Assembly: GCA_910586225.1 (NCBI GenBank)
Contig: CAJUIL010000008.1
Span: 1 to 64,000 of the forward strand
Direction of reading: 5' to 3'
DNA length: 64,000 nt
Source of the DNA: an uncultured Eubacterium sp.
Lineage (GTDB): Bacteria > Bacillota > Clostridia > Lachnospirales > Lachnospiraceae
A program made the position numbers and the translations under genes. This document shows positions 50,228 through 58,599 of the stretch, piece after piece. The notes under the pieces were generated by a model. That model worked only from the letters and a program-made list of their open reading frames with translations, searched no databases and had not been told where the DNA came from. Each line of letters opens with the position of its first letter. Position 1 is the first letter of the stretch.

Positions 50228-50807
50228 TCAGATATGGCTCTCATCCTCCATTCCAAGCAGCTTTAAAGAAATATGCCGGTCAAAAAAATGAATGAACGGC
50301 CCAAGTCCAAACGCGCACACCGCCGTCCCGATGTTTATGATACCACCCAGCGCGAAGCAGACAGCCGTGCAGATCACATCCGTCCCCAGCCTGCACCAAA
50401 AATACGGCAGCGGACAACGGTCCTTCATAATCATAGACAAACTGTCGTAAGGCGCGATCCCAAGATCTGCGGACTGATACAGCGAAACGCCGATGCTCAC
50501 GATCAGCACGCCTGCCGCCACTGTCGCAAGACGGACGGCCATGCAAAAACCAGTTTGCAAACGTCCCGATACCGATATAATGCTTTCCCCATAAAAACTC
50601 TGCAATAAAAAAAACTGCGTTGACGATCAGCGTCAGCGTTCCATAAGAAATCGGCAGGTGGTCTGCCCCAGCCATCATCATTGCGCTGTACGGATCATTT
50701 CCAAGAAGCGAAGTGCGAAACACCGCGATGCCGATCCCTAAAATAAGATTTCCAACTACCATCCCGATGATCCGGCGCATTCCAATCCTGCTCAAATACT
50801 CTTTCAT
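50228..50807 (-). pseudogene. YczE/YitT-like membrane protein gene with deletion and frameshift
   Basis: The 5' part encodes MKEYLSRIGMRRIIGMVVGN and membrane segments up to IGTFANWFLHG. At about 50545 the coherent reading moves to another frame, AVRLATVAAGVLIVSIGVSL, then DLGIAPYDSLS and FDRHIS to the stop at 50228. The joined product would be about 30 residues shorter than relatives, so sequence is missing at the junction. No full-length product can be made without a frameshift. Confidence 0.75.
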
Positions 50808-50840
50808 CTGTTTCTTCCCCTTTAATTTTTAAATATCCGC

Positions 50841-51440
50841 TCATTCGAAAGCCCCGACCGACGCAAGTGTATCCGATACTTCTACAATCTCCGGTCCGCC
50901 GGCTCCTGCGTCGGCGTTTTCGGCCACCTCTCCTGGGTCGTCGCATTCTTTTTTCTTTTCCTCGTCCCAAAGAGAATCGTATTTTTCCTTTTTCTGCTGA
51001 CGGACCATAGCGCCAATGTTTTTCGCTACCTGATACATATCCATGCTGAACTCCATCAGCTTTTTTTCGTCAGAAGCCGGGACGATCGCACCCTTCATCA
51101 GACGCCTTGCGACTTCCATCAGCTTTCCCATTTCCGCCGCGTACTCCTTGCCGGCCTCTTTTTGCTGCTCTGCCACCGTCTTGTTCCAGTAGGCGCTGTA
51201 GCGCTCTGCGAGCTGGTCTAAATATTCCTGGTATTCGTCCTCCTTTTCCTCCAGGGCATCCAGCGTCAGCTGCAGCGTAGCGGCCTGCGACTGGTATGCT
51301 TCCTGTTCTTTTTTGTCCTGCGGCGCCTGCTGCAGCTTCTTGTTGACCTCCTCCAGCTGTTTTGAAAGGATCGACTGCTGTTTCCTATAGGCGTTTACCT
51401 GATCCCGGTACATTTGCTTCGCTTCACCAATCTTCATCAC
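50841..51440 (-). CDS. Hypothetical coiled-coil protein
   Basis: 199 residues, soluble. Residues 1-90 form a long predicted coiled coil (KQQSILSKQLEEVNKKLQ, LQLTLDALEEKEDEYQEYLDQL). The C terminus is acidic (DDPGEVAENADAGAGG). The coiled coil and methionine-rich middle could suit an export or structural role, but no family is recognised. AAGGATG precedes two adjacent ATG codons; the first is taken. Confidence 0.65.
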   Translation of the reverse strand: MMKIGEAKQMYRDQVNAYRKQQSILSKQLEEVNKKLQQAPQDKKEQEAYQSQAATLQLTLDALEEKEDEYQEYLDQLAERYSAYWNKTVAEQQKEAGKEYAAEMGKLMEVARRLMKGAIVPASDEKKLMEFSMDMYQVAKNIGAMVRQQKKEKYDSLWDEEKKKECDDPGEVAENADAGAGGPEIVEVSDTLASVGAFE

Positions 51441-51480
51441 TTTTCACATCCTTGTCTGTTAATTGACTGCATAGCCGCTA

Positions 51481-52011
51481 TCATAGACTGCATTCCAGCT
51501 GACAGTCAAACGGCTCGTTTTCCACATGATCCTTATGATACAGCTGCGCCTCCACACACCCCATTTTTTTATAAAACGCCTGGCTTTCCACAGCCGAATG
51601 CGCGGATATATACAGCTTGCCTGCCCCCTGCTGCCTAGCCCAGTCCTTCGCTGCCTCAAACAGCTCCGCCCCGACGCCCTGCCCGCGCATATCCTGTGAA
51701 ACGTGGATGCTGGACAGATCCAGATACCGGTTCGTACCGCCGAACAGCCCTGGCTCCACAGACACAAATCCCTTGAGCCTTCCATGCAAAAAAAACGCAT
51801 ACACAAAGCCGCCTGTTCGGATCGTATTTTTCAAGCAGCCAAGTAGCATTTCATAATCCTGCTCGCTCCAGTCATCTATAAACGGGGCATCCTTTACCAC
51901 CCATTGACCCTGCTCCCTGCGCCAGCATTTTGTAACGGTCTGGCGGCGTATAAAATATTGAAATAAATCCCTGTTTAACTCATTTTCTTCCAGTGATCGA
52001 TATTGCACCAT
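51481..52011 (-). CDS. GNAT-family N-acetyltransferase
   Basis: 176 residues. The acetyl-CoA motif A is intact: IHVSQDMRGQGVGAELFEAA (RGQGVG), followed by motif B SAHSAVESQAFYKKMG. AGAGGA lies before ATG at 52011; a longer open frame upstream has no site. Substrate unknown. Contrast with the GNAT-like protein at 41044, which lacks this loop. Confidence 0.88.
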   Translation of the reverse strand: MVQYRSLEENELNRDLFQYFIRRQTVTKCWRREQGQWVVKDAPFIDDWSEQDYEMLLGCLKNTIRTGGFVYAFFLHGRLKGFVSVEPGLFGGTNRYLDLSSIHVSQDMRGQGVGAELFEAAKDWARQQGAGKLYISAHSAVESQAFYKKMGCVEAQLYHKDHVENEPFDCQLECSL

Positions 52012-52080
52012 ACGGCTTCGTCCTCTCTGTGTATATGGTAATTTTATTATAACAAAAGCATTCCTTATTATCAAGGAAAA

Positions 52081-52102
52081 AAGGGCTGCCAAGGCAGCCC
52101 TG
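52081..52102 (-). terminator. Terminator of the two-component operon
   Basis: GGGCTGCC and GGCAGCCC form a tight hairpin; TTTTTTCC follows on the minus strand. Confidence 0.9.
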
Positions 52103-52148
52103 TCACTGTTATTATCAAAACGGTAAAAATATCTGGAACTATTCTATT

Positions 52149-54824
52149 TTATTTCCCTATACTCTCAGCACCCTCCTCTGCTTCTACGACCTGCGCCACA
52201 CCATTTTGCAATGCTTCTGCGTCCTGCACCCTGCGGTTTCGCATCGCTTCCTCCTCCTTCACCTGCTCCGCTGCATTTTTCACATGATGCGCAAACCTTC
52301 CGGCACGCCAAAACATCCGTCCAGTCTTATCAGCCACGCCCTGACCGAATCCGGCTGCGTAAGCGCCCGCGCTCTGTAGTCCGGCTGCAATGCTGTCTAA
52401 CATCCTCGTATCTTGCTGACGCACTTCCAGCTGTTTATGAAACTTTTCCTTAGGCAGCATTCCCGTTCCATACAATGGAAACGTTAATACGACCTTGAAC
52501 AGATCCCCATCCACGATCAGCGTAAATGTCCCGTTCATCAGCTCCGTCAGGCTCTTGGCGATGGAAATGCCCAGTCCGCTGCCCTCTGTATTCCGGGAGC
52601 TGTCACCGCGTACAAAGCGCTCCATCAGCTCCTCGCTGGTGATATTCAGCTGATATCTGGAAATATTGCGGAACGTGATCGCCACCTGCTGCCCGCTTTG
52701 CTCCAGGTTGATATACGCGCGGGTGGACGGCTGGGCATATTTGCAAATATTGTTCATCAGGTTGTCAAATACGCGCCACAAATGTCGGTTATCCGCTTCT
52801 ATAAATAACTCTGTGTCTGGTTTTTTGATCTGCAGCTCGATCTGCTCCGCCATCAGCTTTTCTTCAAATTCACCGATCGTCTGCACCAGCATGACGCCCG
52901 CCTCGCATTTTTCCATCACAACGCTCAGGCTTCCGGTTGACGCCTTGGATGCTTCCATCAAGTCCTCTATCAGCTTTTTCAGCCTTGCCGACTGCCTGTG
53001 CAGCACCTCCAGATATTCCTGTACCGTCTGGTTTTCTATTTGTTCCTTCTGCAGCAAGTCTACATAATTAATGATCGATGTCAACGGGGTTTTGATATCG
53101 TGGGATACATTCGTGATCAATTCGGTTTTAAAATGCTCGCTCTTCATCCGCTCGTTGACGGCACAGTTGATCCCGTATCCGATATCATTTAAATATTCGC
53201 CGTGTTTTTTTAACTCCCAGAACATATGTCCCGTATCGATCTGATAATCCATCTGGCCGTTTGCAATCCGCTTTGCTCCGTTTTGCAGCCGCCTCATCTG
53301 AAGCAGCGCCAAAATAATCACCGGATAAACCACCGCTTTTTCGACCAGCCAGAACATGATAAGATCGCCTGTATACAGACGATAACCCATCTGGAGCACC
53401 GCGAACTCCATAAATGCCAGAAGTCCGAGCACAAGCCACGCCTTCCATAAAAGCGTCATACTCCGAAGCATACTTTTTACCACGTAGACACATCGTCTCA
53501 GTACGCCAAAAAGCAGACACATACATTTTCTGGCTATCATATACAAAAGCGTATGCCGCCACCATTTTCCAAGCTTGCAATGCACCGCAAGGCTCATACA
53601 CCAGACAAGCCCCAGGCAGACTGCGAGCGTCCCTCCGCACAAAGCAGCGATCCCACTTGACACAAGCCCCGGCAGCGCCTCCCGCGACCAGCTGTCTACC
53701 GCCTGCATACACAGCACCACAAGAAAGACGATCATAGTCTGTGCAGCAAGCACGACCCCAAGATACAGATCTAACGGCACACGGTCTATAAAATGCGGTT
53801 TTATATCCCTCTGCCCTTTCCGATGGCCTGCCGCTGCCATTAAAAAGCAAAACGACGCGATCAGGACGATCAGCGATAAGATCAAAACCACAATTCCTGC
53901 ATACCGTATCTGATAAGCAAGGTCGACCAACAGCTTTATCTGTACAAACAGATCCGCTCCTATAAACGACTGCTCCCCTGTCAGCGGCAGGTTGACATAA
54001 GACGCCACTACATACTTCTCTATATTATTTTTTTGACGCTTATACATCGCATTTCCTGCAAAATAATCCGGCGCATTTTTCTGCACCTTTCCGATCGCTT
54101 CCAGATCACCCAGACTTCCATCCACGATCTGGATCTCACTCATATTTACAAGCTTTGCACCATCGTAAAACGAAACAAAGGAAGCGGATGTCCATGCACT
54201 GCCTTCTCCGTTATCCCGAATGTCCTCATATGCTTCGCTCAAACGCATTTCTTTGTCAGATACGGTATAGATCACCCCATCCTTTACCGGGAACAGCTTA
54301 TCTTCAGCCTTCGCATAAAACGTTTCTGTATTCCGGTCATAATACCAGCCATCGATCCAATATTCAAGCTCGGTATATTCCGGTGTGTGCGAAAGAGCAT
54401 ACGTATCAAAAATGCTGCCCTCCCCGATAAAAAAGCACGTATCCTCACTCACCTCATATTCCTCAAAACAAAGCGATTCTTCGTTGGGCAGGCGGTTCAC
54501 ATTTCCTTCCAAAAAGCTTTGCGCACTCTGCATCTTGTTATCATCCCCAAGATCGCCTTTCTTTGCGATCACATAGCGGAAATTCGTCTGCTCCAGCAGT
54601 TGCGCGTCCGCCTGACCCAGGTATGCAGCCATTGCTACAACCGAATACCTGCGGCACATTTCCTCATATCCTTTTTGCAGCATTTCTTCTTTATTGATCC
54701 GATAACCGCCAGCCGCGTCCACAAACACCATCCCGCCAGCGCTTGCGATAAGGAGCAGCAGGGAAATGACAAACAGCGCCATTGCCGTTATTTTTGCTGC
54801 AAGACTTGATTTTATTTTTTCCAT
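52149..54824 (-). CDS. Large multi-membrane sensor histidine kinase
   Basis: 891 residues. One membrane segment (about 10-32), an extracytoplasmic region to about residue 315, then about five further membrane segments to about 560. The kinase core follows: H-box FKTELITNVSHDIKTPL, N-box FDNLMNNICKYA and G2-box GSGLGISIAKSL. About 105 residues continue beyond the ATPase domain (Ala/Gln/Glu-rich, with GLQSAGAYAAGFGQG). This tail and the membrane bundle are unusual. The start MEKIKSS follows CGGAGG. Partner of the response regulator 31 bases upstream. Confidence 0.9.
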   Translation of the reverse strand: MEKIKSSLAAKITAMALFVISLLLLIASAGGMVFVDAAGGYRINKEEMLQKGYEEMCRRYSVVAMAAYLGQADAQLLEQTNFRYVIAKKGDLGDDNKMQSAQSFLEGNVNRLPNEESLCFEEYEVSEDTCFFIGEGSIFDTYALSHTPEYTELEYWIDGWYYDRNTETFYAKAEDKLFPVKDGVIYTVSDKEMRLSEAYEDIRDNGEGSAWTSASFVSFYDGAKLVNMSEIQIVDGSLGDLEAIGKVQKNAPDYFAGNAMYKRQKNNIEKYVVASYVNLPLTGEQSFIGADLFVQIKLLVDLAYQIRYAGIVVLILSLIVLIASFCFLMAAAGHRKGQRDIKPHFIDRVPLDLYLGVVLAAQTMIVFLVVLCMQAVDSWSREALPGLVSSGIAALCGGTLAVCLGLVWCMSLAVHCKLGKWWRHTLLYMIARKCMCLLFGVLRRCVYVVKSMLRSMTLLWKAWLVLGLLAFMEFAVLQMGYRLYTGDLIMFWLVEKAVVYPVIILALLQMRRLQNGAKRIANGQMDYQIDTGHMFWELKKHGEYLNDIGYGINCAVNERMKSEHFKTELITNVSHDIKTPLTSIINYVDLLQKEQIENQTVQEYLEVLHRQSARLKKLIEDLMEASKASTGSLSVVMEKCEAGVMLVQTIGEFEEKLMAEQIELQIKKPDTELFIEADNRHLWRVFDNLMNNICKYAQPSTRAYINLEQSGQQVAITFRNISRYQLNITSEELMERFVRGDSSRNTEGSGLGISIAKSLTELMNGTFTLIVDGDLFKVVLTFPLYGTGMLPKEKFHKQLEVRQQDTRMLDSIAAGLQSAGAYAAGFGQGVADKTGRMFWRAGRFAHHVKNAAEQVKEEEAMRNRRVQDAEALQNGVAQVVEAEEGAESIGK

Positions 54825-54855
54825 GATCCAAACCTCCGATCCAACAAGCTTCTTT

Positions 54856-55551
54856 TTACTTTCTGTCCTCCATTTTATACCCACGTCCCCAGACTACCTT
54901 TAAAAACCTTGGCTGCGCAGGGTCGTACTCAATTTTTTCCCGCAAATGACGGATATGGACGGCCACCGTATTTTCCGTACCATAAGAAATGTCCTTCCAT
55001 ACCTGTGTATAGATCTCATTTGGGGAAAACACCTGGCCTGGATGCTCCATGAGCAGCTTCAAAATATCGTATTCCGTACGAGTTAAGGCGACCGGCTCTC
55101 CATCCAGCGTTACCTCTTTGGACCTGTCATCCAGCTCAATGCCGCCGATGCACAGCTTTTCCTCCGTCCGCTGCTTACCGCCGCCCAACTGCATATAGCG
55201 GCGCAGCTGCGATCTTACCCGCGCCTGGAGTTCAACCGGGTTAAACGGCTTGGTCACATAATCGTCCGCGCCGACCGTCAGCCCAAGCACCTTATCCGTA
55301 TCCTCCCCCTTTGCTGTCAGCATAATGACAGGCACGTTACAGTGCTCCCGGATCTTAACCATCGCCTCGATCCCATCCATCTGCGGCATCATAATGTCCA
55401 TCAATACAAGATGGATCTCCTGCGTACGTATCACCGCAAGCGCCTCCTTGCCATTATACGCCTCGTAGACCGTGTAGCCCTCGCTCGTCAAGTAGATCCG
55501 TACAGCTGATACGATATCTTTCTCATCATCACAAACCAGAATATTATACAT
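54856..55551 (-). CDS. OmpR/PhoB-family response regulator
   Basis: 231 residues. The receiver has phospho-acceptor Asp in LVLMDIMMP and KPF near residue 100. The C-terminal winged HTH runs from about residue 130 (LTRTEYDILKLLMEHPGQVFS, then VAVHIRHLREKIE). The start MYNILVCDDE has GGAGGA just upstream. First gene of the operon; the kinase follows. Confidence 0.95.
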   Translation of the reverse strand: MYNILVCDDEKDIVSAVRIYLTSEGYTVYEAYNGKEALAVIRTQEIHLVLMDIMMPQMDGIEAMVKIREHCNVPVIMLTAKGEDTDKVLGLTVGADDYVTKPFNPVELQARVRSQLRRYMQLGGGKQRTEEKLCIGGIELDDRSKEVTLDGEPVALTRTEYDILKLLMEHPGQVFSPNEIYTQVWKDISYGTENTVAVHIRHLREKIEYDPAQPRFLKVVWGRGYKMEDRK

Positions 55552-55652
55552 AACTTCCTCCAACTATGTGAACCGCAACAAAAAATCCGTCACACGTATT
55601 ATGATCCTGCAAGCAGCCCTGCCAGGCCGGTCTGCCGCTTCATCACAATCAC

Positions 55653-55681
55653 ATTGTAACGGAAATTTTATGAAGTTCCAA
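55653..55681 (-). promoter_or_regulatory. Promoter of the two-component operon
   Basis: TTGGAA (55676-55681), 17 bases, TACAAT (55653-55658) on the minus strand; the leader is about 95 bases. Confidence 0.6.
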
Positions 55682-55761
55682 CTACTTAAAATCTTAAGAT
55701 TTTTTTAATTTTTTGAAGCAGTCTCCCAGCAACTCGTACATCGCTACAAAATACAGCCCGG

Positions 55762-56013
55762 TCATGAACGCAAAAACCCGCGCAGCCCGGTGATCTCCTT
55801 CGCCTTTTGACAAAGCTCCTTTTCATTTGCCTTTAAATAAAAGCTTAATGACGCAAGCTCCTTGTCTGAAAAACCGCTGGATCTTTCTATTTTTCCTCCT
55901 GGCAGTACTCCTTCAGCAAAATCCTTTTCGCCGTTTCTCGCAAACCGGACCTTGACGACCCTTTTGTCCCCCTGTTTTAAAATGCCTGTGTAAGTTAAGG
56001 ATACTTCCTCCAT
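55762..56013 (-). CDS. Small conserved-looking hypothetical protein
   Basis: 83 residues, basic and soluble, with GGGAGGT well placed before the ATG. The N-terminal half is strand-rich (VSLTYTGILKQGDKRVVKVRFAR) and the C-terminal half helical. The family is not recognised. It is divergent from sigG; the intervening 167 bases hold the sigG promoter. Confidence 0.6.
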   Translation of the reverse strand: MEEVSLTYTGILKQGDKRVVKVRFARNGEKDFAEGVLPGGKIERSSGFSDKELASLSFYLKANEKELCQKAKEITGLRGFLRS

Positions 56014-56123
56014 GCAGCTGACCTCCCTGTGCTGTGCTATTTTCTAAAACCTTATTTAGATATATCGGACAATCGTTGCTGTTTCTTAACATTTTCGTTC
56101 CATACACAGCGCACATTTTCCAT

Positions 56124-56152
56124 GAATAATTTTGGCAATTTGGCGCATTCTT
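56124..56152 (+). promoter_or_regulatory. Candidate sigma-F/sigma-G promoter of sigG
   Basis: GAATA (56124-56128), 17 bases, CATTCTT (56146-56152) approximate the GHATR / CATNHTA consensus of forespore sigma factors. In Bacillus sigG is read by sigma-F and by itself. Confidence 0.45.
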
Positions 56153-56180
56153 ATTAATATCAATCATCTGGAGGTTAACT

Positions 56181-56963
56181 ATGGCTGTCTATAAAGTTGA
56201 AATCTGCGGCGTCAATACTGCAAAGCTGCCCGTATTAAAAGAATCCGAAAAGGAAGAGCTGTTCAAACGCATCAAGCAGGGTGACCATGAAGCCAGAGAA
56301 CAATATATCAACGGCAATCTGCGTCTTGTATTAAGCGTCATCAAACGTTTTTCCAATCATCATGAAAATGTGGACGACCTATTCCAGATTGGCTGTATCG
56401 GCTTAATTAAATCCATCGATAATTTCGACCCGACCATGGGCGTTAAATTTTCCACCTATGCGGTACCGATGATCATCGGCGAAGTACGCCGCTACCTGCG
56501 CGACAACAACAGCATCCGGGTATCTCGTTCGCTGCGTGACAACGCCTACAAGGCCATCCACGCAAAAGAGGTCCTGACCCGAACCTCAAACCAGGAGCCG
56601 ACCCTAGAGGAGATCGCAAAAGAAGCCGGGCTTACCAAAGCGGAAATCGTATTCGCGCTGGACGCCATCCAAACCCCGGTCAGCCTATATGAACCGGTGT
56701 ATACGGACGGCGGCGATACGCTTTATGTCATGGACCAGATTTCTGACAAGAAAAACAAAGAATCCAAATGGATCGAATCACTCTCCTTATCCGACGCGAT
56801 GAAGCGCCTGAACGACCGGGAGAACTATATCATCAAGCTGCGTTTTTTTGAAGGCAAGACACAAATGGAGGTTGCGGAAGAAATCCATATTTCCCAGGCA
56901 CAGGTATCTAGGCTGGAGAAATCCGCACTGAAAAGTATGCAGAATTATCTGTCGCTCACATAG
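56181..56963 (+). CDS. sigG: Sporulation sigma factor SigG
   Basis: Late forespore-specific sigma factor. 260 residues with the SigG opening MAVYKVEICGVNTAKLPVL, region 2 (GNLRLVLSVIKRF, then DDLFQIGCIGLIKSIDNFDP), region 3 and a region 4 HTH (TQMEVAEEIHISQAQVSRLEK). The start follows GGAGGT. In many endospore formers sigG lies directly behind sigE; here it is 6.1 kb away and faces it. Confidence 0.96.
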   Translation: MAVYKVEICGVNTAKLPVLKESEKEELFKRIKQGDHEAREQYINGNLRLVLSVIKRFSNHHENVDDLFQIGCIGLIKSIDNFDPTMGVKFSTYAVPMIIGEVRRYLRDNNSIRVSRSLRDNAYKAIHAKEVLTRTSNQEPTLEEIAKEAGLTKAEIVFALDAIQTPVSLYEPVYTDGGDTLYVMDQISDKKNKESKWIESLSLSDAMKRLNDRENYIIKLRFFEGKTQMEVAEEIHISQAQVSRLEKSALKSMQNYLSLT

Positions 56964-57000
56964 GTTTGCTGCTGTCAGCGTGCGGCAGGGTTTTCGCAAA

Positions 57001-57044
57001 CACCAATAGCAGGTCAGAAATCTGACCTGCTATTGGTGTTTTTC
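57001..57044 (+). terminator. sigG terminator
   Basis: A perfect 18-base stem (CACCAATAGCAGGTCAGA and its complement) around a 2-base loop, followed by TTTTTC. Confidence 0.95.
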
Positions 57045-57068
57045 TTTTGATCATTTTTGTAAAACCCC

Positions 57069-57132
57069 TTGACATATCCTCCCGTTTCCTATATATTAAA
57101 AACAGGTGTTTTAATATATGTGTTTCAAAACA
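57069..57132 (+). promoter_or_regulatory. tetR promoter with candidate operators
   Basis: TTGACA (57069-57074), 17 bases, TATATT (57092-57097). Two inverted repeats follow: AAAACA-GG-TGTTTT (57099-57112), placed over the likely start of transcription, and TGTTT-CA-AAACA (57121-57132). They share the AAACA/TGTTT half-site, which suggests autoregulation by the TetR protein. Confidence 0.65.
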
Positions 57133-57165
57133 GTTGATTTTATATAGAGGGAGGTGTTTAACCTA

Positions 57166-57741
57166 ATGCCGCCGAAAGCAAAATTTACGCGGGACCAAAT
57201 CATTCAAGCAGGATTAGATATCATTAGAGAGCATGGTATGGAAGCGTTATCTGCCAGAACATTAGCCGCGAAGCTGGGCAGCTCTGCAAGACCTGTTTTT
57301 ACTGTATTCCAAAGTATGGAGGAGGTTCAGGAGGAGGTGAAAAGATCGGCAAGATCGCTTTATGACGGATATATAAAGAAGGGACTGGCGCAAGAGCTGG
57401 CGTTTAAAGGCGTAGGCGCGCAATACATCCTTTTTGCGATGCAGGAGCCAAAATTATTTCAGCTGCTTTTTATGTCAGAGCAAACGAAAAATCCAGCTGT
57501 CGTCAACGTGCTGCCTATGATAGATGACAATTACAGTGATATTTTACTGTCTGTGCAGAACGGATACCATTTGTCCGAGCCGCAGGCAGAACAGCTATAT
57601 CGCCATTTATGGATTTACACGCATGGTATCGCGGTGCTCTGCGCAACAAATATGTGCCTGTTTACCGCGGAAGAAATAAGCAGGATGACAACACAGGTAT
57701 GTAAAGGTATTTTGAAAGAGATCAAAAATGAAAACCAATAA
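57166..57741 (+). CDS. TetR-family transcriptional regulator
   Basis: 191 residues. N-terminal HTH at about 8-52 (RDQIIQAGLDIIREHGMEALSARTL region) and a TetR_C_33-like ligand domain after about 70. The start MPPKAKF is preferred over an in-frame ATG four codons upstream because GGGAGGTG is then properly spaced. Overlaps no other gene; the membrane-protein gene follows after 37 bases and is a likely target. Confidence 0.9.
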   Translation: MPPKAKFTRDQIIQAGLDIIREHGMEALSARTLAAKLGSSARPVFTVFQSMEEVQEEVKRSARSLYDGYIKKGLAQELAFKGVGAQYILFAMQEPKLFQLLFMSEQTKNPAVVNVLPMIDDNYSDILLSVQNGYHLSEPQAEQLYRHLWIYTHGIAVLCATNMCLFTAEEISRMTTQVCKGILKEIKNENQ

Positions 57742-57778
57742 AAACCAGGGGATAACCTTGGATCAGGAGGGAAAAACT

Positions 57779-58180
57779 ATGAATAGGAAAAAATGGTTCA
57801 GCATCATATCCGCTTACTCAATCATCTACACTGTAACCACTTTGCTCAATAGTGTACTGTATCTTGCAAACGGCATTTACGAAGACCCAAGCGGAAATTG
57901 GCATGAATTAGACAGGGCGATGATCCTTTTGATCGGTGTTGTTGCATTTGAGCTGTGTACGGAATTGCCAGTAAAGCCTTTGGCTCTCAGGTATCTGATC
58001 GCATATGTGCCATCGCAATTAATCGTATTCGGCTACGTCTGGTTCTGCGGCTTGCGTGAGGAATTAGCAGGATCGGCCTATCGGGATATCTGGATAAATT
58101 TTACGGGACTTTTTATATTTTTATGTATGATCAACACTGTACTTAGCATCTATAAGAAAAAGAGGCGTCATGCGGTCTAA
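57779..58180 (+). CDS. DUF6608-like four-helix membrane protein
   Basis: 133 residues with four membrane segments (about 8-28, 45-64, 71-92 and 103-124) and a basic C-terminal tail. The start MNRKKWF follows CAGGAGGG. This kind of protein is often found behind a TetR gene in Lachnospiraceae and is annotated DUF6608, as far as I recall. Function unknown; a transport or membrane-stress role under TetR control is a guess. Confidence 0.7.
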   Translation: MNRKKWFSIISAYSIIYTVTTLLNSVLYLANGIYEDPSGNWHELDRAMILLIGVVAFELCTELPVKPLALRYLIAYVPSQLIVFGYVWFCGLREELAGSAYRDIWINFTGLFIFLCMINTVLSIYKKKRRHAV

Positions 58181-58190
58181 AAGCAATTTG

Positions 58191-58217
58191 GGGTGTGTCA
58201 AATAAGCTGACACACCC
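58191..58217. terminator. Bidirectional terminator
   Basis: GGGTGTGTCA and TGACACACCC pair perfectly around a 7-base loop, between the convergent DUF6608-like and DUF2200 genes. Confidence 0.85.
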
Positions 58218-58236
58218 ATTTTCTTGTTCATACGTG

Positions 58237-58596
58237 TTATTGAGATTCCTTACGCAGTATCTTCTCCATCAGCTTACCCTTTGCCAGCTCATCCGCCAGC
58301 TTATCCAGGCAGCGGATCGCCCGCATCAGCGGTTCTTCGATCGTCTCTACACGCACACCGCAGACTACCCCGGTCACCAATCCATACCGTTCCTCCAGCT
58401 TCGGCGCATTTTGGAAAAATTCGGCATAAGGCAATGGCCCTTGCAGCAGCTCCTCCAGCTCCTTTTGGCTGTACCCGGTCAGCCAGCGTACCGCCTCGTC
58501 CAGCTCTTCTTTTGTCCTGCCTTTTTTCAGCACCTTATTCAGCAGCAGTCCATAGATTTTCGCTGTGTCCATTTGATAGATCTTTTCGTTTGACAT
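58237..58596 (-). CDS. DUF2200 protein
   Basis: 119 residues. KIYQMDTAKIYGLLLNK, KGRTKEELDEAVRWLTGYS and the YAEFFQNAPK block match DUF2200 from memory. The standard domain ends around residue 110. Function unknown. Three bases separate it from the carboxypeptidase gene upstream, so they are co-transcribed. Confidence 0.8.
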   Translation of the reverse strand: MSNEKIYQMDTAKIYGLLLNKVLKKGRTKEELDEAVRWLTGYSQKELEELLQGPLPYAEFFQNAPKLEERYGLVTGVVCGVRVETIEEPLMRAIRCLDKLADELAKGKLMEKILRKESQ

Positions 58597-58599
58597 TGC

